NCBI GenBank assembly: GCA_020250005.1
Contig: JADCES010000007.1
Location: 1-45,428, forward strand
Length of the DNA stretch: 45,428 nt
Origin: Roseomonas sp.
GTDB lineage: Bacteria > Pseudomonadota > Alphaproteobacteria > Acetobacterales > Acetobacteraceae
Direction of reading: 5' to 3'
Every line of letters starts with the position of its first letter. The first letter of the stretch is position 1. The translations under genes and the position numbers were made by a program. Below the pieces are notes generated by a model, which was not told the origin of the DNA, did no database searches, and worked only from the letters and a program-made list of their open reading frames with translations. Shown in pieces: positions 34,483 to 42,567 of the stretch.

Positions 34483-35427
34483 TTAGCGGCGAACGGGGCT
34501 GGATTGGCCAGTAACTGCCCAAATCAGGCCGACAATGACCGCGAACAGCCCAGCGAGTTCCGCAGGACCAGGCATATGGGCCAACACCGGCCAAGCGAGC
34601 AGCGTCGCAAGACCCGGGGCCAGGGCGGGGAAAATTGCGGCGCGCGCTGGCCCAAGAATCCCCACCATGCTCGCATAAGTAAAAAGCGTACCCACGCCGG
34701 CGATTACGCCCTGCACCAGGATTTCCACCAGCAGCACACGCATATCAAGGGCGAACAGCCCGCCCCCACCCGAGAACGACAGATAAACCGGCACAAAGGT
34801 GACGAGCGCGGAGAAGGCGATCACGGCGGTGGCAAGAACGGGATCAAGGCGGTGTTTGCGGAGCAGAACGCCGAACCCAGCCCACAATGTGCCGGCCAGC
34901 ACGAACATGGCGTCACCAAGCAGACCGCTTGCCGTGAAACTATCCGCGCGGATGCCCGAGATCAGCACCAGGCCGCCAACCACAATGCCTATGCCGCTCA
35001 CGCGCCGAAGGGTTAGCCGGTCGCCTAGCGTGATTGCTGCAATCACCATGCCCATCACGCTCATGGCCGCGAAGGGGAATATCGCCGCGTGGCTGGCGGG
35101 GGCGAGTTGCAGTGCACCGAACATCAGCAGCCCGAAAGGTGTGCCGGCCAATAAGCCGACAAGTAGCCAAATCCGCCACTGCCCCGTTAGCACGGCCGGC
35201 GCTCGCCGCCATTGCAGTACCAGAATCGGTAATAGGATCAGGCCCGAGACGCCAAAGCGAAGCGCCGTCAGGTCCATGGGAGACGCACCGTGCTGCAAGC
35301 CCCAACGCGCGAACACAACGTAGAGCGCGCCGATGGAGGCAGCCAGCAGACCAACCCCGATGCCGCGCAGCAGCCTGCGCGTTTCCCCCGAAGCGAAGCT
35401 AGGTGTGGATGTGTCGGCGATGGCCAT
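34483..35427 (-). CDS. DMT-superfamily transporter (EamA domains)
   Basis: An inner-membrane protein of about 314 residues with ten predicted segments in two EamA repeats. Visible family stretches are LRFGVSGLILLPILVL, GTPFGLLMFGALQLAPASHAAIFPFAAMSVMGMVIAAI and, in the second repeat, ILGPARAAIFPALAPGLATLLAWPVL. Such proteins mostly export amino acids or metabolites; the substrate is unknown. ATG 35427 with an AGGAGG site is chosen over the track start at 35466. It is divergent from a LysR regulator, which probably controls it. No link with phosphorus is seen and no Pho box was found, so this pair may be a later insertion in the island. Confidence 0.85.
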   Translation of the reverse strand: MAIADTSTPSFASGETRRLLRGIGVGLLAASIGALYVVFARWGLQHGASPMDLTALRFGVSGLILLPILVLQWRRAPAVLTGQWRIWLLVGLLAGTPFGLLMFGALQLAPASHAAIFPFAAMSVMGMVIAAITLGDRLTLRRVSGIGIVVGGLVLISGIRADSFTASGLLGDAMFVLAGTLWAGFGVLLRKHRLDPVLATAVIAFSALVTFVPVYLSFSGGGGLFALDMRVLLVEILVQGVIAGVGTLFTYASMVGILGPARAAIFPALAPGLATLLAWPVLAHMPGPAELAGLFAVIVGLIWAVTGQSSPVRR

Positions 35428-35610
35428 GGTGGCCTCCTGTGGCGCTGGGTGCCTTGGAACGGACAATGTCGCAGCCCCCGTCGCCGCGTTCTGTGGCGCC
35501 GCCGATGAGGCGATCAGAAGGGCACTTTTTTGAACGCGGCCAGACGGCCAGCTTCGACGATGAAAGCATGCGTCTTATGAGAAATGTTCGGAACTGGCCT
35601 TGTTTGCCTG

Positions 35611-35627
35611 ACATTTATACGTAATGT
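35611..35627. promoter_or_regulatory. palindrome between eamA-type and lysR genes
   Basis: The sequence acatt-N7-aatgt is a perfect short inverted repeat, seven bases before the lysR start. It fits the T-N11-A layout of LysR-type operators and is a candidate site for autoregulation. Confidence 0.4.
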
Positions 35628-35633
35628 GTATGA

Positions 35634-36581
35634 ATGGCTGATCTTCTCGCCCTTTACCGGACATTCACGCGCTGCGTCGAAGCGGGTTCTTTCAGCGCAG
35701 TTGCGGCCGAGCTTAACACCTCTCAGCCTACCATTTCGCGTCAGGTGGCGGCGCTGGAGGATCACCTCGGCTGCTTATTGTTCCAGCGCACCACAAGGGC
35801 ATTGTCGCTGACAGATGACGGGCGAAGCTTCTATGATTTGGCTCTAGCCGCTCTCGACGCGGCCGAGCAGGCCGAGGCAGCGGTTGGACGCCGACGCGGG
35901 CAGGTGACTGGGCGGCTAAGGCTTGCCTGCGCCGGCGTTTTTGGGCGGTTGCATGTCATCCCGCGGCTCGCCGCCTTTATGGAACGCCATCCGGGGCTCG
36001 ACATTGACCTGGTGATGCAGGACAGCACGACGGATCTGATAGAGGAGGGCGTAGACCTCGCACTGCGGGTGGGCGAAAGCCGCGACGCGGGGCTGATGGC
36101 GAGGCGCATTGGGCTGTCACGCCGGGTGCTGGTGGCAACGCCTGGCTATCTTGCGGCGCATGGCACACCGTTGCATCCGCGCGAACTCTCCCAGCATCGT
36201 TGCATCCTCTATTTCGGCCTCGCCGACGGGCCAAATTGGCGATTTACCGCGCCGGAAGGGCCTATTCAGGTACCGATCGCAGGGCGGTTTCGTGTGGACA
36301 ATACTGAAGGCGTGCGTGCCGCAGCACTTGGCGGTCTCGGCATAGCCTATGTGCCGGTCTGGCATTTCGTAGACGATGAAATTGAAAGCGGGCAGCTACG
36401 GGTGATCCTGCGTGATTTTGAGTCCAGGCCAGCGCCGATCTCAGCCGTCTGGCCATCACGGAGGTACCTCGCCCCGAAGGTGCGGGCGGCGATCGAGTTC
36501 TTTGCCGCCGAGTGCCAACGAGATCCGAAGCTGAGCGGCGCAGCGCCAGATCCGGGAGTAAGTGGTGGCCATGGGGAGTAG
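35634..36581 (+). CDS. LysR-family transcriptional regulator
   Basis: A regulator of 315 residues. The N-terminal winged helix-turn-helix reads LYRTFTRCVEAGSFSAVAAELNTSQPTISRQVAALEDHLGCLLFQRT, typical of LysR proteins. The effector domain starts near residue 90 (GRLRLACAGVFGRLHVIPRLAAFMERHPGLDIDL) and has the EEGVDLALRVGESRD segment common in the AaeR/DsdC-like group. It is divergent from the DMT transporter gene and probably regulates it. The ligand is unknown. The last 20 residues (GAAPDPGVSGGHGE) are a flexible tail. Confidence 0.88.
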   Translation: MADLLALYRTFTRCVEAGSFSAVAAELNTSQPTISRQVAALEDHLGCLLFQRTTRALSLTDDGRSFYDLALAALDAAEQAEAAVGRRRGQVTGRLRLACAGVFGRLHVIPRLAAFMERHPGLDIDLVMQDSTTDLIEEGVDLALRVGESRDAGLMARRIGLSRRVLVATPGYLAAHGTPLHPRELSQHRCILYFGLADGPNWRFTAPEGPIQVPIAGRFRVDNTEGVRAAALGGLGIAYVPVWHFVDDEIESGQLRVILRDFESRPAPISAVWPSRRYLAPKVRAAIEFFAAECQRDPKLSGAAPDPGVSGGHGE

Positions 36582-36629
36582 TGGGGAAGCGCCGACGCTT
36601 GAAAATTGATTCCCTATTTAGATTTTGGT

Positions 36630-36872
36630 TCAGGCCGCGAATAGCTCCAAGGGCTTCAGCATAGGGATACCGACGTCGGCGGCGTTGCTTGTTGCCAGTA
36701 CCAAGCCATTGCCACTCGCGGACGAAGCTAGAAGCGCGTCCACCACGGGCACGGACCGGATGACTGAGGTCCGTCCCCAGCTTTTCACCACCGCAGTGGC
36801 AAAAGCCAGCGTGCGGGGCTTGAACGCCCGCCCAGTGGCTTGTAGCCGTGCGTCAAGCGCGTATGCCGTATC
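36630..36872 (-). pseudogene. remnant of a VapC-like PIN-domain toxin
   Basis: Not in the ORF track because no start codon is left. Read on the minus strand, the 80-codon stretch between two in-frame stops contains VPVVDALLASSASGNGLVLATSNAADVGIPMLKPLELF. That follows the C-terminal third of VapC toxins, where the usual text is close to LVTRNVxDFxxxGVPLLNP. The N-terminal acidic residues of the PIN site are missing and no antitoxin gene is next to it. It is likely a scar of a lost toxin-antitoxin pair, located just after the phnE stop. The plus-strand ORF 36625-36876 is its shadow. Confidence 0.55.
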
Positions 36873-36881
36873 CTAAGGGGT

Positions 36882-37718
36882 CTATCGCCCTGTCTTGTCT
36901 TGCCAGCGGCGCCGGATGCGCCCGGAAATCCAGTCAATCGCGGCCACCGTGATGATCATCAAGATGATGATGAAGGCCACCTCATCCCAATGGCGCACGC
37001 GGATGCGTTCGGCGATTTGCAGCCCGATCCCGCCCGCGCCCACCACGCCCAAGATGGAAGCGGACCGCGTATTACTCTCAAAGAAATAGAGCGCCTGGGC
37101 CAGCATGACGGGTGCGACCTGCGGCAAAAGCCCGAAGCGAATGCCAAGCAAGCGCCCGCCGCCTGCAGCGGTGACGCCTTCGGCCTGGCGCTTTTCGGCA
37201 TTCTCGATTGCCTCGGCATAAAGCTTCGACAGCACCGCGATGTCTGAAACGAAAATCGCCAAAACGCCGGCTAGCGGCCCAAGCCCGACCGCGCGCACAA
37301 AGGCCAAGGCCCAGATCAATTGATCCACGCCCCGCATGCCGTCAAAAACGCGCCGTAGCGAAAAGCGCAAAAGCGTAGTGGTGACCACATTGCGCGCGCC
37401 CATGAAGCCCAAAGGCACCGCCACAATCGCGGCCATGAAAGTGCCGAGGAAGGCCATGGCAACACTTTCGGCCAGGCCTTTCAGGATCTCCACCCAAAGT
37501 TCCCCCGGTGAGGGCGGGATCATCAGCACCAGAATTTTGCCAAGCCCGCTCAACCCATTCCAAAGCCGTGTGGGCGAGAAATCAAAATACCAAAGCGTGC
37601 CGAAAAGCCAGACGATGAAGAGCGTGATGCCAAGACCGCGCAGCACAAGCCGGACGGGGCCGGGGCCGAAAGCCGCCGGCATGCGCGCGCGCCATTGGAC
37701 GACGCTGCTCTCACTCAT
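36882..37718 (-). CDS. phnE: phosphonate-type ABC permease, second of pair (copy 2)
   Basis: A PhnE-family permease of 278 residues. The N-terminus has a membrane segment (VLRGLGITLFIVWLFGTLWYF). Then follow WVEILKGLAESVAMAFLGTFMAAIVAVPLGFMGA, an EAA region EKRQAEGVTAAGGGRLLGIRFGLLPQVAP, and TRSASILGVVGAGGIGLQIAERIRVRHWDEVAF. It closely parallels 25552-26325. The start overlaps the first permease by four bases. It ends the phnCDEE operon; the PIN-domain remnant follows ten bases later. Confidence 0.89.
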   Translation of the reverse strand: MSESSVVQWRARMPAAFGPGPVRLVLRGLGITLFIVWLFGTLWYFDFSPTRLWNGLSGLGKILVLMIPPSPGELWVEILKGLAESVAMAFLGTFMAAIVAVPLGFMGARNVVTTTLLRFSLRRVFDGMRGVDQLIWALAFVRAVGLGPLAGVLAIFVSDIAVLSKLYAEAIENAEKRQAEGVTAAGGGRLLGIRFGLLPQVAPVMLAQALYFFESNTRSASILGVVGAGGIGLQIAERIRVRHWDEVAFIIILMIITVAAIDWISGRIRRRWQDKTGR

Positions 37719-38617
37719 CGTGCGGCCTCCAACCGGCCAATCGCGGCGTGGCGCAGGCGCTCCGATAGCAGGTCAACACAGGCGACCGTCAGGATGATCA
37801 GCAGGATGATGGCGCTGATTTCCTCATAATAGTTGAAGGAGATCACCTTATAGAGCTCCTCACCTATGCCGCCCGCCCCCACAAAGCCGATGACGCTGGC
37901 GGAGCGGATATTCACTTCGAAGCGCAGCAGCAGATAGGACAGGATATTGGGCAGCACTTGCGGCAGGATGGCGAAGCGGCAAGCAGCGAACCAGCTTCCC
38001 CCGGCAGCGGTCACGCCATCCCAGGGTTTCATATCGGCATTCTCAATCGCCTCGGCGAAAAGCTTGCCGTTGGCGCCCGCGCTATGGAGTGCAATCGCCA
38101 GAATGCCGGCTAACGCGCCCACACCAAAGGCCCAGACAAAGATCAACGCATAGACGATTTCCGGAATGGTGCGGAGCGCTTCCAGAAAGCGCCGGGTGAA
38201 CTGATAGATTAGGCTCGATGGCGCGATATTGCGCGCCGCAGGAAAAGCCAAAAGCAGCGACAAGGCGGACCCCATCAGGGTCGCGAGCGCCGCCATATTC
38301 GCCGTTTCCAGAACAAGCAATGCCCATTCTGGCAAGCGATAGAACCAGAAGGCGATGGAGCCTTCCGTCTCCGCATTCGCGAAAAGCGCGGCCCAGCGCA
38401 AATCCGGCAGAATGCGGGTGAAATATTCAAAAATGCGCGGCAGCCCGGCCCAGAGCGTTGCAGGATGCGCTTCGCTCACCCAGGCGGCGACAAGAAGGCA
38501 GGCCAATACCACCGCAGCGCCCAAAAGCGCCGCCTGGCGCCTTTGTTTGCGTACTGCCTGAAAGGCTTCCTCCCCGCGAATAACCGCGGGAAGGCTGGTG
38601 GCATAGGCTTCCTGCAT
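37715..38617 (-). CDS. phnE: phosphonate-type ABC permease, first of pair (copy 2)
   Basis: A PhnE-family permease of about 300 residues. The ATG at 38617, one base after the phnD stop, is chosen; the track start at 38830 lies within phnD. The N-terminal cytoplasmic part EEAFQAVRKQRRQAALLGAAVVLACLLVAAW is the counterpart of the upstream-extended permease at 24695. EAA region: ENADMKPWDGVTAAGGSWFAACRFAILPQVLPN, then RSASVIGFVGAGGIGEELYKVISFNYYEEISA. It has a long periplasmic loop after the first segment (residues 50-110). Confidence 0.89.
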   Translation of the reverse strand: MQEAYATSLPAVIRGEEAFQAVRKQRRQAALLGAAVVLACLLVAAWVSEAHPATLWAGLPRIFEYFTRILPDLRWAALFANAETEGSIAFWFYRLPEWALLVLETANMAALATLMGSALSLLLAFPAARNIAPSSLIYQFTRRFLEALRTIPEIVYALIFVWAFGVGALAGILAIALHSAGANGKLFAEAIENADMKPWDGVTAAGGSWFAACRFAILPQVLPNILSYLLLRFEVNIRSASVIGFVGAGGIGEELYKVISFNYYEEISAIILLIILTVACVDLLSERLRHAAIGRLEAAR

Positions 38618-38618
38618 C

Positions 38619-39617
38619 TTAGGAACGGCGACGACGCGCCGCGGCTTCCTCACGCCGGAGTTCGACGAAAAGCTCGAAATCCTGATGGCGCACTTCACGA
38701 TAGCCCGTGCCGCCACCGCGTTCGATTTGCTTGTAAATATCCGGATGCGTCTTCGGCAGTGCCAGATGGAAGCGCTTGATGTCTTCCTTGAAGGCTGCGG
38801 GAAGATCGGTGCGCGTGCCCATGGGTCCATTTAGGATGGGTTCAGACCGCCAGATGATGCGCAAATCGCGCATATTCAGTAGGCCCTTTTGCACCATCGC
38901 GGTCAGATTGCCACGGCTGAAGCCTTGCGCTTCATCGCCCTGGCCGGAAGTCCAGGTGACGGCGGCATCATACTGGCGCTGTAGCACCGCAACCACTGCC
39001 TGTTCATGCCCACCACCAAAGCCAGTGCGAGAGAAATACTGCCCCGGCTCCACGCCAATGCCGGCGCGGCGGAGCGAAAAGCGCGGAATAAGGTAGCCGG
39101 AAGCGGAATTCGCATCCGCCCACGCAAGTGCCTTGCCGCGCATTTGTTCCAGATTCGTGATACCGCTGTCGGCGCGTACCACCATGACGGAAAGATAATG
39201 AATGGAGCCATCCGCTTCTTCCGCGACAAAAAGGGGTTCCACCCCGCCATTAGTATCAAGCCAAGCGCCGGCATAAGCGGAAGCGCCGAGTGCGGCGATT
39301 TCAATCTGCTTCGCGCTGAAGGCTTGCAGCACACCGGCATAATCAGAAGCGGGAAAAAGCCGGGTCGGGACGCCAAAGGTCCGTTCCAGTAAGTCGCGAT
39401 AGGCGCCGAAGCGACCGAGACGATCGGCTTCATTCTCTCCACCCATCAGCCCCACGCGAATCTGCGGCACCTGCTCCGCCCAGGGGCGGCGTCCGGCCGT
39501 CGGGAAGGCTTCGGCGAAGCCTTCGGTGCGGCGTGGGGTCCAGGCTTGCGCCTTGGCAAGGCTTGGCAGCAGGGCAGCGCCAGCGGCAAGCCCGGCCAGC
39601 GAACGACGGGTGATCAT
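38619..39617 (-). CDS. phnD: phosphonate-type periplasmic binding protein, copy 2 (PhnD family)
   Basis: A periplasmic binding protein of about 332 residues. ATG 39617 has an AGGAG site and starts the signal peptide MITRRSLAGLAAGAALLPSLAKAQA; the track start at 39659 is unlikely. PhnD features: LMGGENEADRLGRFGAYRDLLERTFG, FPASDYAGVLQAFSAKQIEIAALGASAYAGAWL, and the ligand loop WADANSASGYLIPRF. In this loop Ser-Ala-Ser replaces the Ser-Thr-Ser of copy 1, which may change ligand choice. A GGHEQAVVAVLQRQYDAAVTW segment follows. Gene order with phnC and two phnE genes shows a complete importer. Confidence 0.89.
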   Translation of the reverse strand: MITRRSLAGLAAGAALLPSLAKAQAWTPRRTEGFAEAFPTAGRRPWAEQVPQIRVGLMGGENEADRLGRFGAYRDLLERTFGVPTRLFPASDYAGVLQAFSAKQIEIAALGASAYAGAWLDTNGGVEPLFVAEEADGSIHYLSVMVVRADSGITNLEQMRGKALAWADANSASGYLIPRFSLRRAGIGVEPGQYFSRTGFGGGHEQAVVAVLQRQYDAAVTWTSGQGDEAQGFSRGNLTAMVQKGLLNMRDLRIIWRSEPILNGPMGTRTDLPAAFKEDIKRFHLALPKTHPDIYKQIERGGGTGYREVRHQDFELFVELRREEAAARRRRS

Positions 39618-39645
39618 CTCGCAATCTCCTGTTGGGGGATAGGGT

Positions 39646-40443
39646 TCAGGCCACCGCAAGCTGCTGCGGTGTGGCGCCGACAGCAGCTGCAGCTTCTTCG
39701 GCGAATTCTTCCTCGCTCACGCCATAGACTTCGCGGATGCGCGCAGCGGTGAGCTCTGCGGGTGGGCCGTCAAACACCACCCGCCCGGCATTCAGCGCGA
39801 CAATGCGGTCGCAATAGGAACGCGCCGTGGTCAGGTCATGCAGATTGACCAGAACGGTCAGGCCATCGCGATTCACATCGCGGAGAGCATCCATGACGAT
39901 CTTGGAATTGCGCGGATCGAGCGAGGCAATGGGTTCATCGGCCAGGATCAGGCGCGGGTTCTGCATCAGCGCGCGGGCAATCGCGACTCGCTGCTGCTGC
40001 CCACCGGAAAGTGTATCCGCACGCTGCAAGGCGGCCTCGGCCAGATCAAACCGATCAAGCGCTGTCAGCGCCATCGCGCGCTCTTCTGGCGTAAACATCT
40101 TGAACATGGATGTCAGCATGGGGCGCTGATTGAGGCGCCCGACCAGCACATTGGTAAGCACATCAAGGCGCTGCACCAGGTTGAATTGCTGGAAGATCAT
40201 GGCGGAACGCATGCGCCAATCACGCAAAGCCCGGCCCTTCAATTGCGTCACATCCTGACCAACGAAGATGATACGACCTTCGCTGGGCTCCGTGAGGCGA
40301 TTGATCATGCGAAGCAGGGTGGATTTCCCCGCCCCTGAACGGCCAATTACGCCCACCATCTGCCCCGCCGGGATGCGTAAGCTCACGCCATCCACCGCCG
40401 TCTTGGCACCGAAGCGCCTGGTGAGCCGATCAATTTCCAGCAT
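39646..40443 (-). CDS. phnC: phosphonate-type ABC ATPase (PhnC family)
   Basis: An ATP-binding subunit of about 265 residues. Walker [18 protein letters not shown], signature [36 protein letters not shown] with Walker B, and [30 protein letters not shown], all typical of PhnC. ATG 40443 has a GGGG site; ATG 40461 is an alternative. It is the first gene of phnCDEE. It is also the only PhnC outside the ptx operon in this window, so it could serve the ATPase-less phnDEE set at 23787-26325. A near-perfect Pho box lies 41 bases upstream. Confidence 0.9.
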   Translation of the reverse strand: MLEIDRLTRRFGAKTAVDGVSLRIPAGQMVGVIGRSGAGKSTLLRMINRLTEPSEGRIIFVGQDVTQLKGRALRDWRMRSAMIFQQFNLVQRLDVLTNVLVGRLNQRPMLTSMFKMFTPEERAMALTALDRFDLAEAALQRADTLSGGQQQRVAIARALMQNPRLILADEPIASLDPRNSKIVMDALRDVNRDGLTVLVNLHDLTTARSYCDRIVALNAGRVVFDGPPAELTAARIREVYGVSEEEFAEEAAAAVGATPQQLAVA

Positions 40444-40483
40444 GGTGACCCCGTTTTTCATGATCGCGGCCTAGCAATGCTGC

Positions 40484-40512
40484 ATGACAGATAAATGACA
40501 GTCCCATGAAGG
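40484..40512 (-). promoter_or_regulatory. near-perfect Pho box upstream of phnCDEE
   Basis: On the minus strand units CCTTCAT, CTGTCAT and CTGTCAT follow every 11 bases; two are identical to the consensus. This is the clearest Pho box in the window. Confidence 0.82.
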
Positions 40513-40794
40513 ATCGGAGTCCTTGCTGAGCTGGTCCATGCCTATGGGTTGAAGTCATTGACAACGAACTCAGAAAGAAGTCCCGATGTTGGTTTATGGG
40601 GTGACGTCTCGTAGGCAGCCTTGTGAGTCTAGGAAATTGACTTGGACCTTTCGTAGAGCGTCTATCGTATTCAATGAGAGTGAGGTCGGTAAGTAAGTCA
40701 TTCGACCAAGCAGGCACCCGCTAGAAGCAATGTTCGGTGGTGGCGCGCGCTACTACTAGCGTGAGGCGGGTGTTAGAAGGCATTATTTTCCTCC
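40513..40794. other. intergenic stretch without recognisable gene
   Basis: I see no gene, RNA or repeat in this 282-base stretch between the phnC promoter and the insertion sequence. Confidence 0.5.
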
Positions 40795-40820
40795 TGACGT
40801 GCTCCCCTGGTTGTATCCAC

Positions 40821-41711
40821 TCAGACGGCGAGTCCTCTGCTTTGATGGCTGATGGTTGAGGTTATGGCAACGGGGATGGGGGCATGCCCCCATCCCCGTT
40901 TACCGGCGATCTCGGCGGGGGTGAGGCCGCCCAGTTTCGAGTGCGGCCGGACGGTATTGTAATCCTGCCGCCAAATGGCCAGCACGGCCCGTGCCTGCGC
41001 CATGGAGGTAAAAAGCGTCTCATTCAGGCACTCATCGCGCAGCCGGCCGTTGAAGCTTTCGACGAACGCATTCTGGGTCGGTTTGCCCGGCGCGATGTAA
41101 TGCCATTCCACCTGCCGCTCCTGCGACCAGCGTAGGATTGAGGCCGATGTCAGCTCCGTGCCGTTGTCGCTGACCACCGCCAGCGGCTTGCCACGGACCG
41201 CCGCGATCATATCGAGCTCACGTGCCACCCTGGCGCCAGACAGCGACGTATCAGGCACCAGCGCGAGGCATTCGCGCGTGAAATCGTCCACCACGCACAG
41301 AATGCGGAAACGCCGACCACAGCCAAAGGCATCAGAGACAAAGTCCAACGACCAGCGCTGGTTGGGCCCCTGCGGCAGCGCCATTGGCGCCCTGATCCCA
41401 AGCGCCCGTTTCCGGCCGCCGCGGCGACGGACCTTCAGCCCCTCCTCACGATAGAGCCTCAGCAGCTTCTTATGGTTCGGCTTCAGCCCTTCCCGCGCCA
41501 GCAAATAACCGAGCCGCCGATAGCCAAACCGCCGCCGCACGGCCGCCAGCTCACGCAACCGCTGCCGCAGGTCAGTATCGTCCGGACGGCTCGGCTGATA
41601 CCGCGCGACCCGCCTGGCAATTCCGATCAGATGACACGCCCGGCGCTCGCTCAACCCGTAACAGTTCCGGGCATGGGCAACCGCATCACGCTTCGCGCCG
41701 GGCGTCACCAT
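40821..41711 (-). CDS. IS3-family transposase OrfB (integrase core)
   Basis: A 296-residue protein with the rve DDE core. It shows [24 protein letters not shown] (the HTH_21 region), then [10 protein letters not shown] with the first Asp, [11 protein letters not shown] with the second, and [19 protein letters not shown] with the catalytic Glu, ending [17 protein letters not shown]. All three catalytic residues are present. Its ATG lies at the end of the A7 run inside orfA, so it is probably made mainly as an OrfAB fusion by -1 frameshifting. Confidence 0.93.
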   Translation of the reverse strand: MVTPGAKRDAVAHARNCYGLSERRACHLIGIARRVARYQPSRPDDTDLRQRLRELAAVRRRFGYRRLGYLLAREGLKPNHKKLLRLYREEGLKVRRRGGRKRALGIRAPMALPQGPNQRWSLDFVSDAFGCGRRFRILCVVDDFTRECLALVPDTSLSGARVARELDMIAAVRGKPLAVVSDNGTELTSASILRWSQERQVEWHYIAPGKPTQNAFVESFNGRLRDECLNETLFTSMAQARAVLAIWRQDYNTVRPHSKLGGLTPAEIAGKRGWGHAPIPVAITSTISHQSRGLAV

Positions 41712-41971
41712 TTTTTTGAGGAGATGTCTTTCAAGACCGCAATGTCCAGCATCGCCTCGGCTAAAAGCTTCTTCAGCTTGCCGTTCTCCTCCTCCAGTGT
41801 ACGAAGCCGCTTGGCCTCCGACACCTCAAGGCCGCCAAACTTCGCCTTCCACTTGTAGAACGTCGCCTCGCTGATCCCATGACGGCGGCAAACATCCGCC
41901 GTCACAGCTCCCGATTCCTGTTCCTTCAAAATCCCGATGATCTGCTCATCGCTGAACCTGCTGCGTTTCAT
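41705..41971 (-). CDS. IS3-family transposase OrfA (helix-turn-helix)
   Basis: An 88-residue DNA-binding protein of the transposase_8 family: [43 protein letters not shown] is the helix-turn-helix, followed by the leucine-rich coiled coil [28 protein letters not shown]. It overlaps orfB by seven bases. At the overlap the minus strand has a run of seven A (41711-41717) followed by TGG, a classical slippery site for -1 frameshifting to give the full transposase. Confidence 0.93.
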   Translation of the reverse strand: MKRSRFSDEQIIGILKEQESGAVTADVCRRHGISEATFYKWKAKFGGLEVSEAKRLRTLEEENGKLKKLLAEAMLDIAVLKDISSKKW

Positions 41972-42250
41972 TCGTCCGTCCCCTGGAGAAACAGACTCTA
42001 CCGAAAAATGGGAACATTTCAGGGGGGCACGTCACTCCTGGTTGATCGATTAGATACAAAATATTTTACACGCAACACGAGGTATGTGGCTTAACTGTTC
42101 CCAAAAGAGGGGTGTAGCTGAGGGCAGCGCAGATTAAATGCAGAATGCAGTCCTGGCCTTTAGGATGAAGCGGCGCAGTTAGCTTCCCTCACGGCGATGC
42201 CCTACTGGAGCGTTCCTGAATTCCGCTCTCTACGCGACGCCGTGCTGTAA

Positions 42251-42412
42251 ACGAGCGTGGCCGCCATCACCCAGGGCCGGTCCTTGCGCGAGGTGACGGC
42301 TATTATGCGCGATGGGCTGAACTTCGGCAGTCCGTATAATGCTCTGTTCGTTGACGCGCTTGAAGCGATTTTAGCCACGATTAACATCCAGGCAGATCGC
42401 TCGCTTCAATAA
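42251..42412 (+). pseudogene. possible gene remnant, about 53 codons
   Basis: Directly after an in-frame TAA the frame is open for 53 codons and reads like real protein (VAAITQGRSLREVTAIMRDG, then SPYNALFVDALEAILATINI). It is not in the ORF track. I do not recognise a family. GTG 42257 could start a 51-residue peptide but has no ribosome site, so a decayed gene end is likelier. The rest of the 533-base gap 42035-42567 shows no other gene. Confidence 0.3.
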
Positions 42413-42567
42413 TTTGATAAGATTTGTCGTGACACAGCAAGAATGATGCTGCGGAAAGCAGCAACTTGGCTAAATTATCGGTAAATTTTCTGTCTTCCGC
42501 CGATTTGTGAAACCTTTTTTCAACGCATTTCCACGAATGTTCCTCATCATTTGCTGGAGGAACCTCA

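Larger units (their letters stand above)
40795..42034 (-). mobile_element. IS3-family (IS407-like) insertion sequence, apparently intact
   Basis: The element is 1240 bases long. Its ends are inverted repeats TGACGTGCtCCCCTG (40795-40809) and TGACGTGCcCCCCTG (reverse strand, 42020-42034), with one mismatch in fifteen. It is flanked by CTCC on both sides (40791-40794 and 42035-42038), a 4-base target duplication as in the IS407 group. Inside are orfA and orfB on the minus strand joined by an A7 frameshift site. The intact ends, target duplication and open frames suggest a recent insertion. It lies about 280 bases upstream of the phnC Pho box and disrupts no recognisable gene. Confidence 0.88.

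Noticed and set aside
36625-36876. Plus-strand 83-codon ORF after lysR
   Set aside because: The minus strand of the same stretch resembles the end of a PIN-domain protein, so the plus ORF is a shadow.
42482-42515. Possible sigma-28 promoter (TAAATTTT then GCCGATTT) before the chemoreceptor
   Set aside because: The spacing is two bases shorter than the consensus and the -35 has a mismatch.
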